A DNA stretch of 64,000 nt from assembly GCA_029844215.1 (NCBI GenBank), contig CM056729.1, positions 4,960,001-5,024,000 on the forward strand, in the 5' to 3' direction. The notes below the pieces were generated by a model. That model did not search any database and was not told the DNA's origin. It was given only the letters and a program-made list of their open reading frames with translations. Made by a program: the position numbers and the translations under genes. Positions 11,742 to 22,700 of the stretch are shown here, piece after piece. Numbering within the stretch: position 1 is the first letter of the stretch; each line of letters begins with the position of its first letter. The stretch is from Przewalskia tangutica (taxonomy: Eukaryota; Streptophyta; Magnoliopsida; Solanales; Solanaceae).

Positions 11742-13121
11742 TGATGCGCGATTAGATGCACACACTTTTAAACGCAAGTGCACGTTATCGTATCAAGTAG
11801 TATAGTCTTAGATAAGACCGAATATCGTCCTCTAGGATTAGGGTCCAAGTATCAGTTATCTATTTTCTAGTATCTATTTGGTGAATTAATGATTGATTGT
11901 TTGGTTTGTAACTAAGAGTTATGAAAGCTAATTAAATATAAATATTTAATTCAGATGTGATGAGAATAGGGCTTCCATGTATCCTTACTATCCGCTTATG
12001 CTACTTACTAATACACTAACTTATGGTGTTCTTCTTTTGGAGAAAGCAGGTTTACGAAATCGTTTTATACTCCGTTAAGTTATATAAACACTCAACCCAG
12101 ATTGTTCCTTACCTAACTTTTTTGATAAGGGTAACGCTATAGGAGGATTAAGCACAAAAACCTAGTTGGCCGTCACGCACAATCGCAAAATTAGGGTTGT
12201 TAAGCCTCTCATCAACGCTTCAAATCTAATTGAGGTATTTTCATCCCCAATTCAAGAGTACCCAACTTACAGATATTCACAATCCCATTTTGAATCGATT
12301 AGAAATCATATAGTGATAACTAGTTGTCGATTAGCTACCAAGAATTCAACTCAATTATTGGATAGATCTCTCAATAAGAATAATCACCATAAGCGTGCAT
12401 TAATTTATAACATAAGGTTCAAGAAATTCAACATAGAAAGCCTATAAGAGAATTAGTTCCTAGCCATGAATATGACAAGAACTAATTCAAAGTTCATCAT
12501 GCAAAACCGAATTAAAGAAAAGAAAAAGGAAAGAAATTACTAATGTTTAGGTCTCCAATCTCTAGCAAGAAAACCTTGTGTTTGGCAAGAAAGGAACTCT
12601 TTAAAGCGCCAGGGTTCTCCTTTTATAGGTTTAAAACGCCTCCTTCTTTTCCTGCAGTTGGCCCAAAAATCGTCAAAAGACCTAAAATTTCAGCGTCAGT
12701 GGCGCCCTGGCGATAGGCGCGCGACCGGAGTTCAAATCCGTCGGGTGTTTTGGCGCGCGGCCCGATATCTGGCTGCGAGCGCGCGGCCTGTATCTTCTGT
12801 AGCTCTCCGGATGTTTAGCGCGCGGCCTGCTTCGTCTCACGAGGCGCCGCGGCGTTGAGTCCTCTGCCTCTCTGAATAATGGGCGCGGCCCTGCTTTAGG
12901 CTGCGGGGCGCGACGCTGTCCGATTTTAGCCTCGTTCGCCACTTTCTCTGCTTTCGGCATCTCTCTTTGCCTCTTTTTGCTCCTTTTCCGCCATTTGGCC
13001 ATTTCAACCACTTTGACTCAATAGAAAGAAAAACTATCATAATACGACACTTATATGTGCAAAATGGGACAAAAGACTAACTAAAACAGACTCAAAAGGT
13101 GTATATAAAATACACCGACCA
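11742..13121 (-). repeat. 5' LTR of the Athila-like element
   Basis: Partner of 6037-7406. On the minus strand a clear TATA box (CCTATAAAAGG, 12619-12629) lies about 70 bp downstream of the GC-rich block (12690-12920). This is the likely promoter of the element. Confidence 0.9.
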
Positions 13122-13479
13122 ATAACTTACACTAGTAATATCATAGAGTTGACGGACATGTTACCATTATTATAGATTGAAGTGTTAGACGAGACGTATT
13201 TTAATTATTGAGTTGGTATAAACGGCAAAAGGTATGTGAAACTATCTCTTCTTCTTTTTTTGGCATGATTTACATAAATGAATGTACGACGGACATACAT
13301 AGTTCCAATTAATCCTAATTCATAGTGACACTTGATATGATAGTGTCTTTGATTTTACAGTGATGGTTCATTCTATTTATTCCATTGAGAGTCAAATGAT
13401 GATTTAAATTGTATAAGGTTACTCATGATATTCTATTCGTGCTTGATATGATTATATCATTTCACCGAGTCCCGGGCTG

Positions 13480-13735
13480 GGTCATGTTCGTGCACAGCCT
13501 TGCATTGTTCACCGAGTCCCTCACTAGAGGGTCGGGATACGTTATATGTATATATATGATGATTCCATGGACATGCATCCATGATGATGATGAGCTCACC
13601 GAGTTCCAGAATGGACCGGGATACATTATATGGACAGGTATCCATGATTATGATGATTCCACCGAGTCCCTCACTAGAGGACCGGGATACGTTATATGTA
13701 TATAGATACGATGATTCTATGGACAGACATCCATG
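13480..13735 (+). repeat. Imperfect minisatellite in Tekay-like LTR
   Basis: CCGAGTCCCTCACTAGAGG-type blocks, each followed by CGGGATACGTTATATG and ATGATTCCA-like strings, occur about four times with variable spacing. Confidence 0.75.
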
Positions 13736-13744
13736 ATTTTGATA

Positions 13745-13822
13745 TGACTCTCATTTTTATAAGGCACAGTTGACTCTCATTTTTATAAGGCACAGTTGAC
13801 TCTCATTTTTATATGACACATT
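13745..13822 (+). repeat. 26-bp tandem repeat, three copies
   Basis: The unit starts TGACTCTCATTTTTATAAGG. The first two copies are identical and the third has a few changes near its end. Confidence 0.9.
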
Positions 13823-14384
13823 TGTATTGGTATTTTGGTTATCATACTTGTCTCCTGTTATCTTTTGGCCAGTTATGATCTTCTTTATTGTACTTTCTGT
13901 TTTACATACTCGGTACATCTGTTCATCACCGACCCCTTTCGGGTCGTTTAAATGCCCGCAGGTATAGATATTCGGTTTGGTGATCCTCCAGTCTAGGATT
14001 CTTGTTCAACTATTTGGAGAGCTCCATTGATCCGGAGCCAAGTCATTTTGGTACAAACCCTTTTGTTATAGACTTATGTATATTCAGGGGTACGGCGGGG
14101 CCCTGTCCCGTCATGTTTCACTATCATACTCTTAGAGGTCTGTAGACATGTGTGGGTGGTAGATGTGTTTTGGACTTGTGTGGATTGTATATGTGTTTTG
14201 GTCAGTTGTACTGTTGTACTTCGTTTTGGGATGTTCCCGTGTATATAAGCGACGCTTGTGGCCACTGTTGATATAGTTCTGATTTCTATGTTTCCCTTAG
14301 TATGAGTCTGATTATATATGACATGTGGGTATAATGGTGCCCAGGTAGGGCACCGGGTCGCTGCCCGTCGGGTCGTGAAAAAAG

Positions 14385-14396
14385 TGGTATCAGAGC
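14385..14396 (+). other. Primer binding site of the Tekay-like element
   Basis: TGGTATCAGAGC, complementary to initiator tRNA-Met, directly follows the LTR end. Confidence 0.75.
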
Positions 14397-14585
14397 AGTT
14401 CGTCCTCAAAATGTCTATAGACCGTGTCTAGTAGAGTCTTGCGTATGGGTATGTTGTGCACCATACTTATACGCAGGAGGCTGCCGGACATTTAGGATGC
14501 CATTTTTTCTTTCATCTCGTAGGTCATGCGATAGAGCTGTGTTATTAGGATAATTCCCCTCTCTAACGAATTAATGTGTTTACAG

Positions 14586-15780
14586 TTATGCCTCTGAAGA
14601 AAGCGACAGTGACCCAGAAAGAAAAATCAGTAGCGGGAGATATTAGTCAGATCCCGAGAGTTACTAGGGCTCGTGCCCAGACTATGCCTAAGATTGTGCT
14701 CCAGTCGGCGAGCTCTGCTACACCATCACCTTCAGAGGAGTTTAGAGTAGCAGAGGCTCGATTCGAAGCGGCGTCGCGACTCGAGGCCCGGCGCCAGCCT
14801 CCGGCTCCCGGCCGAGGCGGAGGATAGTGCCATAAGAGATGCGATTGTGCGGCGGACTAGTGGCGAGGCGGACGCGGCGAGGACTAGGAGTTGACCCTAG
14901 ATCTGATAGTTTGAGGGTTCGTGACTTCTTGAGTTGTAATCCTCCAGGGTTTTTCGGGTCAAAGCCCGAGGATGATCCACATGAGTTTATTCGGCAGCTA
15001 CAACGTACCTTGAGGGTAATCAAGGCTTCTGAGACTGAGTCTGTTGTGTTGGCTTCGTATCGATTGCGGGATGTAGCTGTTAATTGATATGAGTCTTGTG
15101 AGTTATCTAGGGGCGATGGTGCTCCTCCAGTAGTATGAGATGAGTTTATAGAGCCTTCCTTGGCCATTTCCTGCCTCCAAAGATGAGGAGGGCTAGAGTT
15201 GATAGATTCTTACAATTGAGGCAGGGTGGCAGGAGCGTTCGAGAGTATAGTCTGGAGTTTGATTCGTTGGCCAGATATGCACCTACTATCGTAGCTAATA
15301 TGGCGGACAGAGTGCATCATTATGTGATGGGACTAGATCGTTATTTGATTGATGGTTGTATGGCAGTGGCTCTTCAGTCAGGTATGGATATTGCGCGGAT
15401 TCAGGCATATGCACAAGGGTAGAAAGGCAAGCGGATGGCGTCGGCGGATAGGGATCACGCGGCGAGCGGCGTAAGAGGCTAGATCGGTGGATATTACGGT
15501 GAGTTTCGAGGCGGCCTCGGTGGCGTGTTAGATATTCTTCTCAGCCAGCCAGTGCACCGCGATGCTGGTAGGAGCTTTGTCGCGGGGTATTCGGGCTGAT
15601 CGAGCTCTCGGGCTTCCGGTTCACAGATGATCATGGGTTCTAGTTAATCGAGGCCACCTTTTCCTCGGTGTTCTCGGTGTGGTAGGTCCCATCCTGAGGA
15701 ATGCCATCTTACTACTGGTGCTTGTTTTTCCTGCAGCCGTCAAGGTCATATGATGAGAGAATGTCCTTATATAAGTGATA
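14586..15780 (+). pseudogene. Tekay-like gag remnant
   Basis: ATG 14586 opens a basic N-terminus. The retrotransposon Gag domain follows in shifted frames: F-F-G-S-K-P-E-D-D-P-H-E-F-I (about 14950-14990), then V-D-R-F-L-Q-L-R-Q-G and V-R-E-Y-S-L-E-F-D-S-L-A (15195-15275). A complete CCHC zinc knuckle, C-F-S-C-S-R-Q-G-H-M-M-R-E-C, lies at about 15724-15765. Several stops lie between 14827 and 15750, and the stretch 15420-15700 is badly scrambled and GC-rich. Confidence 0.8.
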
Positions 15781-18033
15781 CGGGTGGTATGGCTCGGCCT
15801 ACTGGGTTGGTTGCTGGTTCATCTTCTTCTATAGCTATGCGCCCCACAGTGCAAGGTGTTCATATGCCAGCAGGCCGTGGTAGAGGCCGTGGCGGAGTTT
15901 CCAATTCTAGCGGTCCCTCGAACCGCATATATGCTTTGGCTAGTAGGCAGGATCAAGAGGCGTCACCAAATATGGTTACATGTATATTATCGATCTTTTT
16001 CCGAGACGTATATGCATTGATATATCCAGGTTCCACCTTATCATATATATCTCCCTTTGTTGCTAGTAGAATCGGAATAGAACCTGAGTTGATAGAACTT
16101 GAGGTAGCTACACCGGTAAGAGATTCCGTCATAGCTAAGCATGTATATAGAAATTATTCGGTGGTTATATATAGTCGCCGTACCATAACAGATTTGATAG
16201 AGTTGGACATGACTGACTTTGATGTTATTATGGGTATGGATTGGTTGGCTTCTTGTTATGCTAATGTCGATTGTAGAGAGAAGATGGTTCGATTTCAGTT
16301 TCCAGGCGAGCCAATTATAGAATGGAGAGGAAACACAACATCGCCGAGGGGTAAATTTATTTCATACCTCAAGGCAAGGAAGATGGTTAGAAAGGGTTAT
16401 ATTTATCATTTGGTTCAAGTGTATGATATGGAAGCGGAGGTATCGGCTCTTCAGTCAGTCTCGGTAGTTAATAAGTTCCCAGATGTATTATCAGATGACT
16501 TTCCAGGTCTTCCTCCAGAACGGGAGATAGAGTTCACTATAGATGTACTGCCAGATACCCAACCCATATTTATTCCTCCATATAGAATGCTACCTGCGGA
16601 GCTGAAGGAGTTAAAGGAGCAGCTGAGAGACTTGTTGGAAAAAGGCTTCATCAGGCCTAGTATATCACCTTGGGGAGCACCGGTATTATTTGTGAGGAAG
16701 AAAGATGGATCGTTGCGGATGTGTATTGACTATAGGCAGTTGAATAAGGTAACAATAAGGAACAAGTATCCCTTCCCCATGATTGATGATTTATTTGACC
16801 AGTTGTAGGGTGCTAAATGTTTTTCGAAGATAGACCTGCGGTCAGGTTATCATCAGGTGCGGGTAAAGGAGACATATATTCCTAAGACAACATTCAGGAC
16901 CCGATACGGACATTATGAATTTAGAGTGATGTCTTTTGGGCTGACCAATGCTCCAGCAGTATTTATGGATTTGATGAACCGGGTATTCAAGCCATTCCTG
17001 GATATGTTCGTTATTGTATTCATTGATGATATTCTGGTTTATTCACGTTGTAAGAGGCGTCACGAACCATTTGAGGACGGTACTTAGGGTACTCCAGCAC
17101 CAGAAGTTGTATGCCAAATTTTCTAAGTGCGAATTATAGTTGACTTCAGTAGCATTCTTGGGGCATATTATTGGAGCTGATGGTATTCGGGTGGATACGC
17201 AGAAGATTGAGGCAGTAAAGACTTGGCCCAGACCTACGACACCTACTGAGGTACGCAATTTTCTAGGGCTTGCAGGATATTACAGGAGGTTCGTGAAAAA
17301 GTTTGCCTCGATTTCAGCGCCTTAACCAGGCTAACTCAGAAGGCAGCTAAGTTCCAATTGACGGATGCTTGTGAGCAAAGATTCCAGTTGTTGAAAGACA
17401 AGTTGACTACGACTACAGTTTTGACTCTTCCTGAGGGGCCAGATGGTTATGTTATTTATTGTGATGCTTCCGGTGTTGGGCTAGGTTGTGAGTTGATGCA
17501 ACATGACAGAGTTATAGTGTATGCCTCCCGACAGCTCAGAAAGCACGAAAAGAATTACCCTACTCATGATTTGGAGTTAGCAGCAGTGATTCATGCTTGG
17601 AAGATATAGAGACATTATTTATATGAAGTTCATGTTGATATTCTCCAATATATCTTTAAGCAGAAAGGGCTGAATTTACAACATAGACGGTGGCTAGAGT
17701 TACTAAAGGATTATGATATTGATATTTTATACCATCTAGGGAAAGCAAATGTTGTAGCAAATGCTCTTAGTAGTATATCTATGGGTAGCTTTACGGATGT
17801 GCAACCAGAAAGAAAGGAGATGGTTCGTGAGATATACCAGCTAGCGAGTCTTGGAGTCCGGTTGGCCGATTCTGGAGACAGTGGAGATTTTGCTGAGGCA
17901 TCTATCATAGAAAAGGTAAAGAGACATCAGTATGAAGATCTTGTTCTGGCACAATATAGAGATGCGGCTCTTCGAAAGGAGAAGACTCTATTTGAGGTTG
18001 CACCTGATGGAGTGCTACGATGCCGAGAGAACA
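15781..18033 (+). pseudogene. Tekay-like pol remnant: protease, RT, RNase H, integrase start
   Basis: The protease site normally D-P-G-S-T reads Y-P-G-S-T at about 16017-16032, so the catalytic Asp is replaced by Tyr. The reverse transcriptase is recognisable from K-K-D-G-S-L-R-M-C-I-D-Y-R to the intact catalytic F-I-D-D-I-L-V-Y-S (about 17020-17046). It is interrupted by a TAG at 16806 and a frameshift near 17085. RNase H retains Y-C-D-A-S and the H-D-L-E-L-A-A-V motif (17458-17600). The integrase zinc region starts but is lost at the junction with the Copia element. It cannot be functional. Confidence 0.85.
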
Positions 18034-18119
18034 AGTCAATGATTCAGTGGGAGCTTATGGCAAAGATTGGGTACTCAGGGTACGCCCTTCGGCTAGTGGG
18101 AGTGCTACGAGGAGAAATG

Positions 18120-19942
18120 CAAGATCCTCCTGCACAGACTTTGGGAGTTAGTGCACCAGTTGCACCTCCTTCCATTCAGGAAAGACATGAAAATGACATT
18201 CCAGAAAGCTCTAATGTTGGTGGATCAACCAGCGCACAAGAACCTTCTCACAATCAGAACATACCTGTAACTGAACTCCAAGACAATCAACTATGTAGGT
18301 CTGCTAGAACCCATCGTCCCCCGAAAATACTAAATCTACTTGTGGAAACACAAAATGAGCTAGATATTCCAGATGATGACGAGCCTAGAACCTACAACGA
18401 AGCAATGCTAGACATTGATTCGAAGAGATGGCAAGAAGCCATGAAATCCGAAATGGAATCTATATATATCAATCAAGTGTGAAACTTGGTTGATTTGTCA
18501 AATGGGGTTAAACCCATAGGATGCAAATGAGTCTTCAAGAAGAAGATTGATGCATCTGACAAGGTTCAAACTTATAAAGCTAGACTAGTGGCTAAAGGTT
18601 TTATTCAGGGTCCTGGCGTGGATTTTGATGAAACCTTTTCACCGGTGGCTAAGATAAAGTCTATTCGGATTTTGCTTGCTATAGTTGCACATTATGATTA
18701 TGACATTTGGCAGATGGACGTCAAAATTGCATTCCTCAATGGTATCTAATTGAGGAAGTGTATATGAAACAACCCGAGGGTTTTTCATTCGAGTCCATAC
18801 CAAATGCTATGTGCAGGCTACATAAGTCCATTTATGGTCTTAAGCAAGCCTCAATGAGCTGAAATATTTGCTTTGACAAGGCTATCAAATCTTTTGATTT
18901 CGTCAGAAGCAATGAGGATCCTTGTGTTTATATCAAACGCAAGGATGAGGGTATTTTCTTCATTATTATATATGTTGATTGATAATGGGAGACAATAAGA
19001 CTCTCATGCAGTCAGTTAAGGATTGGTTGTCCAAGACCTTCATGATGAAGGATTTAGGTGAAGCCTGCTACATTATGGGAATTAGGATCTATAGAGATAG
19101 ACCTAATAGATTGTTGGGGCTGTCACAGTCAATCTACATAGATAAAGTACTTAGACGTTTTTCAATGAAGAATTCCAATAAAGACGATCTTCCAATGGGT
19201 CAAGGAATCAAGTTATCTAAGAAGGGTTGCCCTTCTAGTGTTGTAGAACTTGAGCGTATGAAGAGGATCTCATATGCTTCGGCTATAGGATCAATCATGT
19301 ATGTCATGACTTGTATTAGGCCAGATGTGGAATTTGCACTTAGTATGCCTTGCAAGTTCCAGCAGAATCCTGGTGAGGAACACTAGAAGGCAGTCAAGAG
19401 TATTTTTAAGTATCTCAGACGTACTAAAGATTACTTCTTAGTCTATGGTGGTGGAGATAAGCTGGTTGTCGTTGGGTATACCGATGCTAGTTTCCAGACA
19501 GATGTTGATGATTTCAAATCTCAGTCTGGTTTACACGTTCATTTTCAATGGAGGAGCAGTAAGCCGGAAGAGTTCCAAACAAGCTACTACTGCTGACTCG
19601 ACTACTGAAGCGGAGTACATTGCTGGATCGGAAGCTGTCGTGATTTCTGAGTTCCTGAAGGAACTAGGGGTTGTTCCGAGTGCTAGTTGTCCAATAACCA
19701 TTTATTGTGACAATACTGGTTCTATTGCACAAGCAAAAGAATCAAGATCAACTAACAGAAATAAGCATGTACCGAGGAAGTACCACATTCTCCGAGAGAT
19801 GGTGGAAGCTGAAGATATTAGGATAGATTATATTCCCACAGACAATAATCTAGCTGACCCGTTTACTAAACCATTGAACTTGGTGAAGCATAATGGTCAT
19901 TTTGAGAACATGGGTATTAGATATGTTCGTGATTGGCTCTAG
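18120..19942 (+). pseudogene. Tork-type Copia reverse transcriptase / RNase H remnant
   Basis: The R-S-A-R-T-H-R-P-P-K motif before the RT lies at about 18300. Then come W-Q-E-A-M-K-S-E-M-E-S-I, Y-K-A-R-L-V-A-K-G-F, W-Q-M-D-V-K-I-A-F-L-N-G and Y-G-L-K-Q-A-S. The catalytic Y-V-D-D is broken: a TGA follows Y-V-D at about 18970-18981. RNase H retains D-S-T-T-E-A-E-Y-I-A and I-Y-C-D-N-T-G-S-I-A, and the C-terminus M-G-I-R-Y-V-R-D-W-L ends at a stop at 19940-19942. There are further stops at 18481, 18529 and 19384 and a shift near 19545. Confidence 0.85.
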
Positions 19943-19956
19943 GCCAAGTGGGAGAT
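19943..19956 (+). other. Polypurine tract of Tork-type Copia
   Basis: The CCAAGTGGGAGAT string between the stop codon and the LTR is the standard A-A-G-T-G-G-G-A-G-A signal of Tork-like Copia elements. Confidence 0.75.
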
Positions 19957-21436
19957 TGAAAGTATATGTATGTCCTAGAGACAATCTGTATTAGGACAAA
20001 ATGTACTTTATACACATTCATATTTATATTAATGATGATTAATATTATGACATTTACATTTGTTGAATTATTAGTTGATTGTTTATAATATTCTATAAAT
20101 GCATCCTTAGAGTTTACGTGTTTATTAATGATGTGAGAATTAATGTTATAACGTAACTCTTAAATTACCTCGACTAATGATCATCGAGATTGAGATATTA
20201 ATGATATGTGATACGTCGACATGTGGTCTGCATCATATCCTTAGGGGATATAGTACGCCTCACTTGCTACGAGTTATGACAACTCATGATGGACACATGT
20301 ATACTTGTTGAAGTATTGGTATACCCTGTTGATGTACTGTTTTGTTATATGTCTATAATGTCATCGGCATGTGGGAGATAGAAGTCCTTAGACTTGAGGT
20401 CAATATCACCTTATTTACGGAGTAATGTACTCCCAAGCTCAAATGTCTTATAGGTTGAGACGCGACTTATTTTGGGTGCATTACGAAGTAGATTAAAGGT
20501 GGTATGTGAGCCAAGATTAGGATTCATCCCTTGAATGTATATTCAAGTGAACACTCAGACACTCATATGGTATTAGGTTGACTAAGTCATTGGCCAATGC
20601 AATGGACATGTTTTGACATGGTCCTGTTGTCAACTAATATAGATGAGTTATAATGATCAAGTCATTTTGATAGACACTTGACACTAAGCTTGATTGAGTG
20701 TGTCATGAATGAAAGGATTATCTTCCCGCATAGAGGTTCAGTTCACATGTTTCGTGTAGCTAAACTTTACATATTGAATTCATCTTCCGGCGCAGACTAG
20801 GAGTTCCGTGTAGACCCTAATGTTGTTAGTGTTAATATGTAAAGGCTTGAAGGGTAACACTAAGTCAATTGTTCCGTCGATTCAAGGATGTAATCAGAGA
20901 GTATATAATATTCGGTTGATGATCGAGACATTATAATAAAATAGAAACGAAGCAAAAATTGGAGCAGGGCCACGACGCAGGTAAGTCAGGGCCATGGCGC
21001 CACAGCATCGTGATGCCACTTACTCAGCGCCGCGGCTGACACGCGTCGGTGGGTCGAATGACCCACTGCTTGATTTACGGGCACGACCCGGGAAACCCTA
21101 ACTGATTTATTCAGCTATATATACAGGGTTTAGCCTCACAATTTCTACACCATTTTTTTATAAGATTAATCTCTCTAGAAACTCTGTTGTAATTCCTAGC
21201 TTTCCAAAGGAGAAATTACATCATAGTTTCTGACTTGCAAATCGAGGGACTATTGCGTGCGCACCCTCAGACTCACAAAGCCTCAATATTCAGATTGTTA
21301 TCTTCAATGTAAGTCTTCGTTCGAAGTATTACATTCTGCTTTGTGTTATTTTACATTGTGTAATCATCCTACAGTTTGACTGTCGTCGAGTTTGATACGT
21401 AAATTTTCAAATTCCGCTGCGTGTATGAACCCGACA
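19957..21436 (+). repeat. 3' LTR of Tork-type Copia
   Basis: It begins TGAAAGTATATG after the polypurine tract and ends near GAACCCGACA. A TATA box CTATATATACAGGG is at 21115-21128, preceded by a GC-rich block at 20963-21090 with CAGGGCCATGGCGCC (20987-21001) and AGCGCCGCGGC. The right end is inferred from Tork LTR habits. Confidence 0.7.
21115..21128 (+). promoter_or_regulatory. LTR core promoter (TATA box)
   Basis: CTATATATACAGGG lies in the LTR middle, downstream of the GC block and upstream of a pyrimidine-rich leader, the expected place for the U3/R boundary. Confidence 0.55.
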
Positions 21437-22009
21437 AAACCCTACCAAGTATGCCTAATTTATTAATGAAAGCTTATACCATATGGCTCAAATGAAGAAG
21501 GGAGAGAAAATGACATTTCACTTTCAAAAGAATATATTATAAGTTGATATTCTTAAACAAATAGAAAGAAAGGCTTGTATCAAACTATTCGAAATAGAGC
21601 ATATTTATCCTTCATTTGATTTTGATATCAAAACTACAATTGTCGTCTAATAAAGGGACCACAAACACCCTTATTTGTAACGACTTGTCGTTAGAGCTGA
21701 CTAAACAGTCCAACTAGGTAAAAATTGGTGACATGACTATCCACCTAGGTTGTCCAATGCCGGAAGGCTTCACTTGAATTCTTACAGATGCACTATTATG
21801 AAACTTGCCCGTTTCTCAAACACTGATGTTTGCAACAAGTTGGGTGGAATTAGCTCAATTAATAGAAACAATTAGGGTCGAACTTCGATTTTCATGAATT
21901 CATTGTGAATTCATTAGCATATCTCTATGCTTCAATTCTCGATATTAGGCCAAGTGAAACATAATCAGTAGTTGTAAATGTTGGATGTTTGAATAGAAAA
22001 TGTGGGTAT
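21437..22009. other. Intergenic DNA, no gene seen
   Basis: AT-rich sequence without a supported reading frame or nameable repeat. Confidence 0.5.
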
Positions 22010-22700
22010 TGTTGGAATTTGTATGAGATAAGAAGAGAAACAAGTGATCAAAATAAGTTTTGGAATTTTTTGGTTAAGCGTCGCGGTGCCTAAGGTGAGG
22101 GGTCGCGGCGCATGATGGCCAGTAACCACTGGAAAAATCTCGTGCTAAGCGTCGCGGCACCTGGTGGAAGGGCTGCGGCGCCTGATTGGCAGTAGCTCAC
22201 TGGAATTCCAAAATGAATTAGGGTCGTGGCGCTAAGGGCCAAGAGCCGCGGCGCTAATCCAACGATAAATTTCTGAACAACCTAAAAGTTGTGACTATTC
22301 ACAAAAAGTCACAATTTTTGGAATGAAAGATTGTTATGGACGAAAATAATGCTATATAAAGCACATTGATCACTTGATTAGGGATAGAACATAATACAAT
22401 CAATCATTTAACACAATTAATGATTAGAGATGGTTGATTCTTCTTCTTCATCTTTCCTAAATACATTTCTGAAAAACAACATCTGATAAATTAAATCGGG
22501 ATCAAGTTAACGTGCGAGAACTCGAACTGGATAGTTGTATCATACAGATGAGCGTCAGTAAAAGCTACATCACGAGTGGAGGCAATTTACATCTTAGATT
22601 GTTAGTGACAATCTAGGATCTTCAAATAAGCAAACACAATTGAATAATAATAACTCAATAATAATTGAAATCAACAACAAGTTTACTATAACTGGAAATT
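22010..22700 (+). repeat. LTR-like sequence of unknown family (possible solo LTR or LTR fragment)
   Basis: It starts TGTTGGAATTTG, has a GC-rich block built from 71-bp repeats (22075-22260), and a TATA box GCTATATAAAGC (22351-22362) 91 bp downstream. A leader-like stretch follows. This is the layout of an LTR promoter region, but I see no partner LTR, primer site or coding part, and the right border is uncertain. Confidence 0.45.
22075..22258 (+). repeat. 71-bp GC-rich tandem repeat, about 2.6 copies
   Basis: Units start at 22075, 22146 and 22217. Each holds a TAAGCGTCGCGG-like string and an AGGG-C/T-CGCGGCGC word, followed by a CACTGGAA-like end in the first two. Confidence 0.75.

Larger units (their letters stand above)
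6037..13121 (-). mobile_element. Athila-like Gypsy element lacking RT and integrase (TR-GAG type), with 5-bp target duplication
   Basis: Two LTRs of about 1.37 kb (6037-7406 and 11742-13121) flank a 4.3 kb interior. The target duplication ATAAC is at 6032-6036 and 13122-13126. The primer site beside the right LTR reads on the minus strand, fixing the orientation. The interior holds gag and a protease remnant, then passes directly to the non-coding 3' region; no reverse transcriptase, RNase H or integrase is seen. Movement would need enzymes from a relative. It sits inside the 5' LTR of the Tekay-like element and is therefore younger than it. Confidence 0.9.
13122..14380 (+). repeat. Tekay-like 5' LTR, right part
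   Basis: Continuation of the LTR split by the Athila insertion; it begins with the second ATAAC copy and ends just before the TGGTATCAGAGC primer site. It carries two minisatellites (13480-13735 and 13745-13822), a pattern common near the ends of long Tekay LTRs. Confidence 0.65.
4579..18033 (+). mobile_element. Tekay-like Gypsy retrotransposon, interrupted and 3'-truncated
   Basis: Order: long 5' LTR (4579-6036 plus 13122-14380, about 2.7 kb once the Athila insertion is removed), primer site, gag with a zinc knuckle, protease, reverse transcriptase, RNase H and the start of integrase. Domain order and motifs fit chromovirus Gypsy elements of the Tekay/Del group. The integrase core, chromodomain and 3' LTR are absent; sequence changes to a Copia element between 18009 and 18110. 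The left LTR border is inferred from a TGTGATCCCGG start and could be off by tens of bases. Confidence 0.75.
18111..21436 (+). mobile_element. Tork-type Copia, 3' half only
   Basis: It starts abruptly within the linker between integrase and reverse transcriptase and runs through RT, RNase H, a polypurine tract and one LTR. The 5' LTR, gag, protease and integrase are absent. The upstream partner is the broken Tekay integrase, so the two form a chimera. Confidence 0.75.

Noticed and set aside
12682..13011. 109-residue basic open frame on the minus strand
   Set aside because: It lies in the GC block of the Athila LTR; length comes from low stop density in GC-rich DNA, not from coding.
13480..13735. 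Regularly spaced repeats that could suggest a CRISPR-like array
   Set aside because: Spacing and units are irregular, it lies in a plant LTR, and no cas genes exist; it is a minisatellite.
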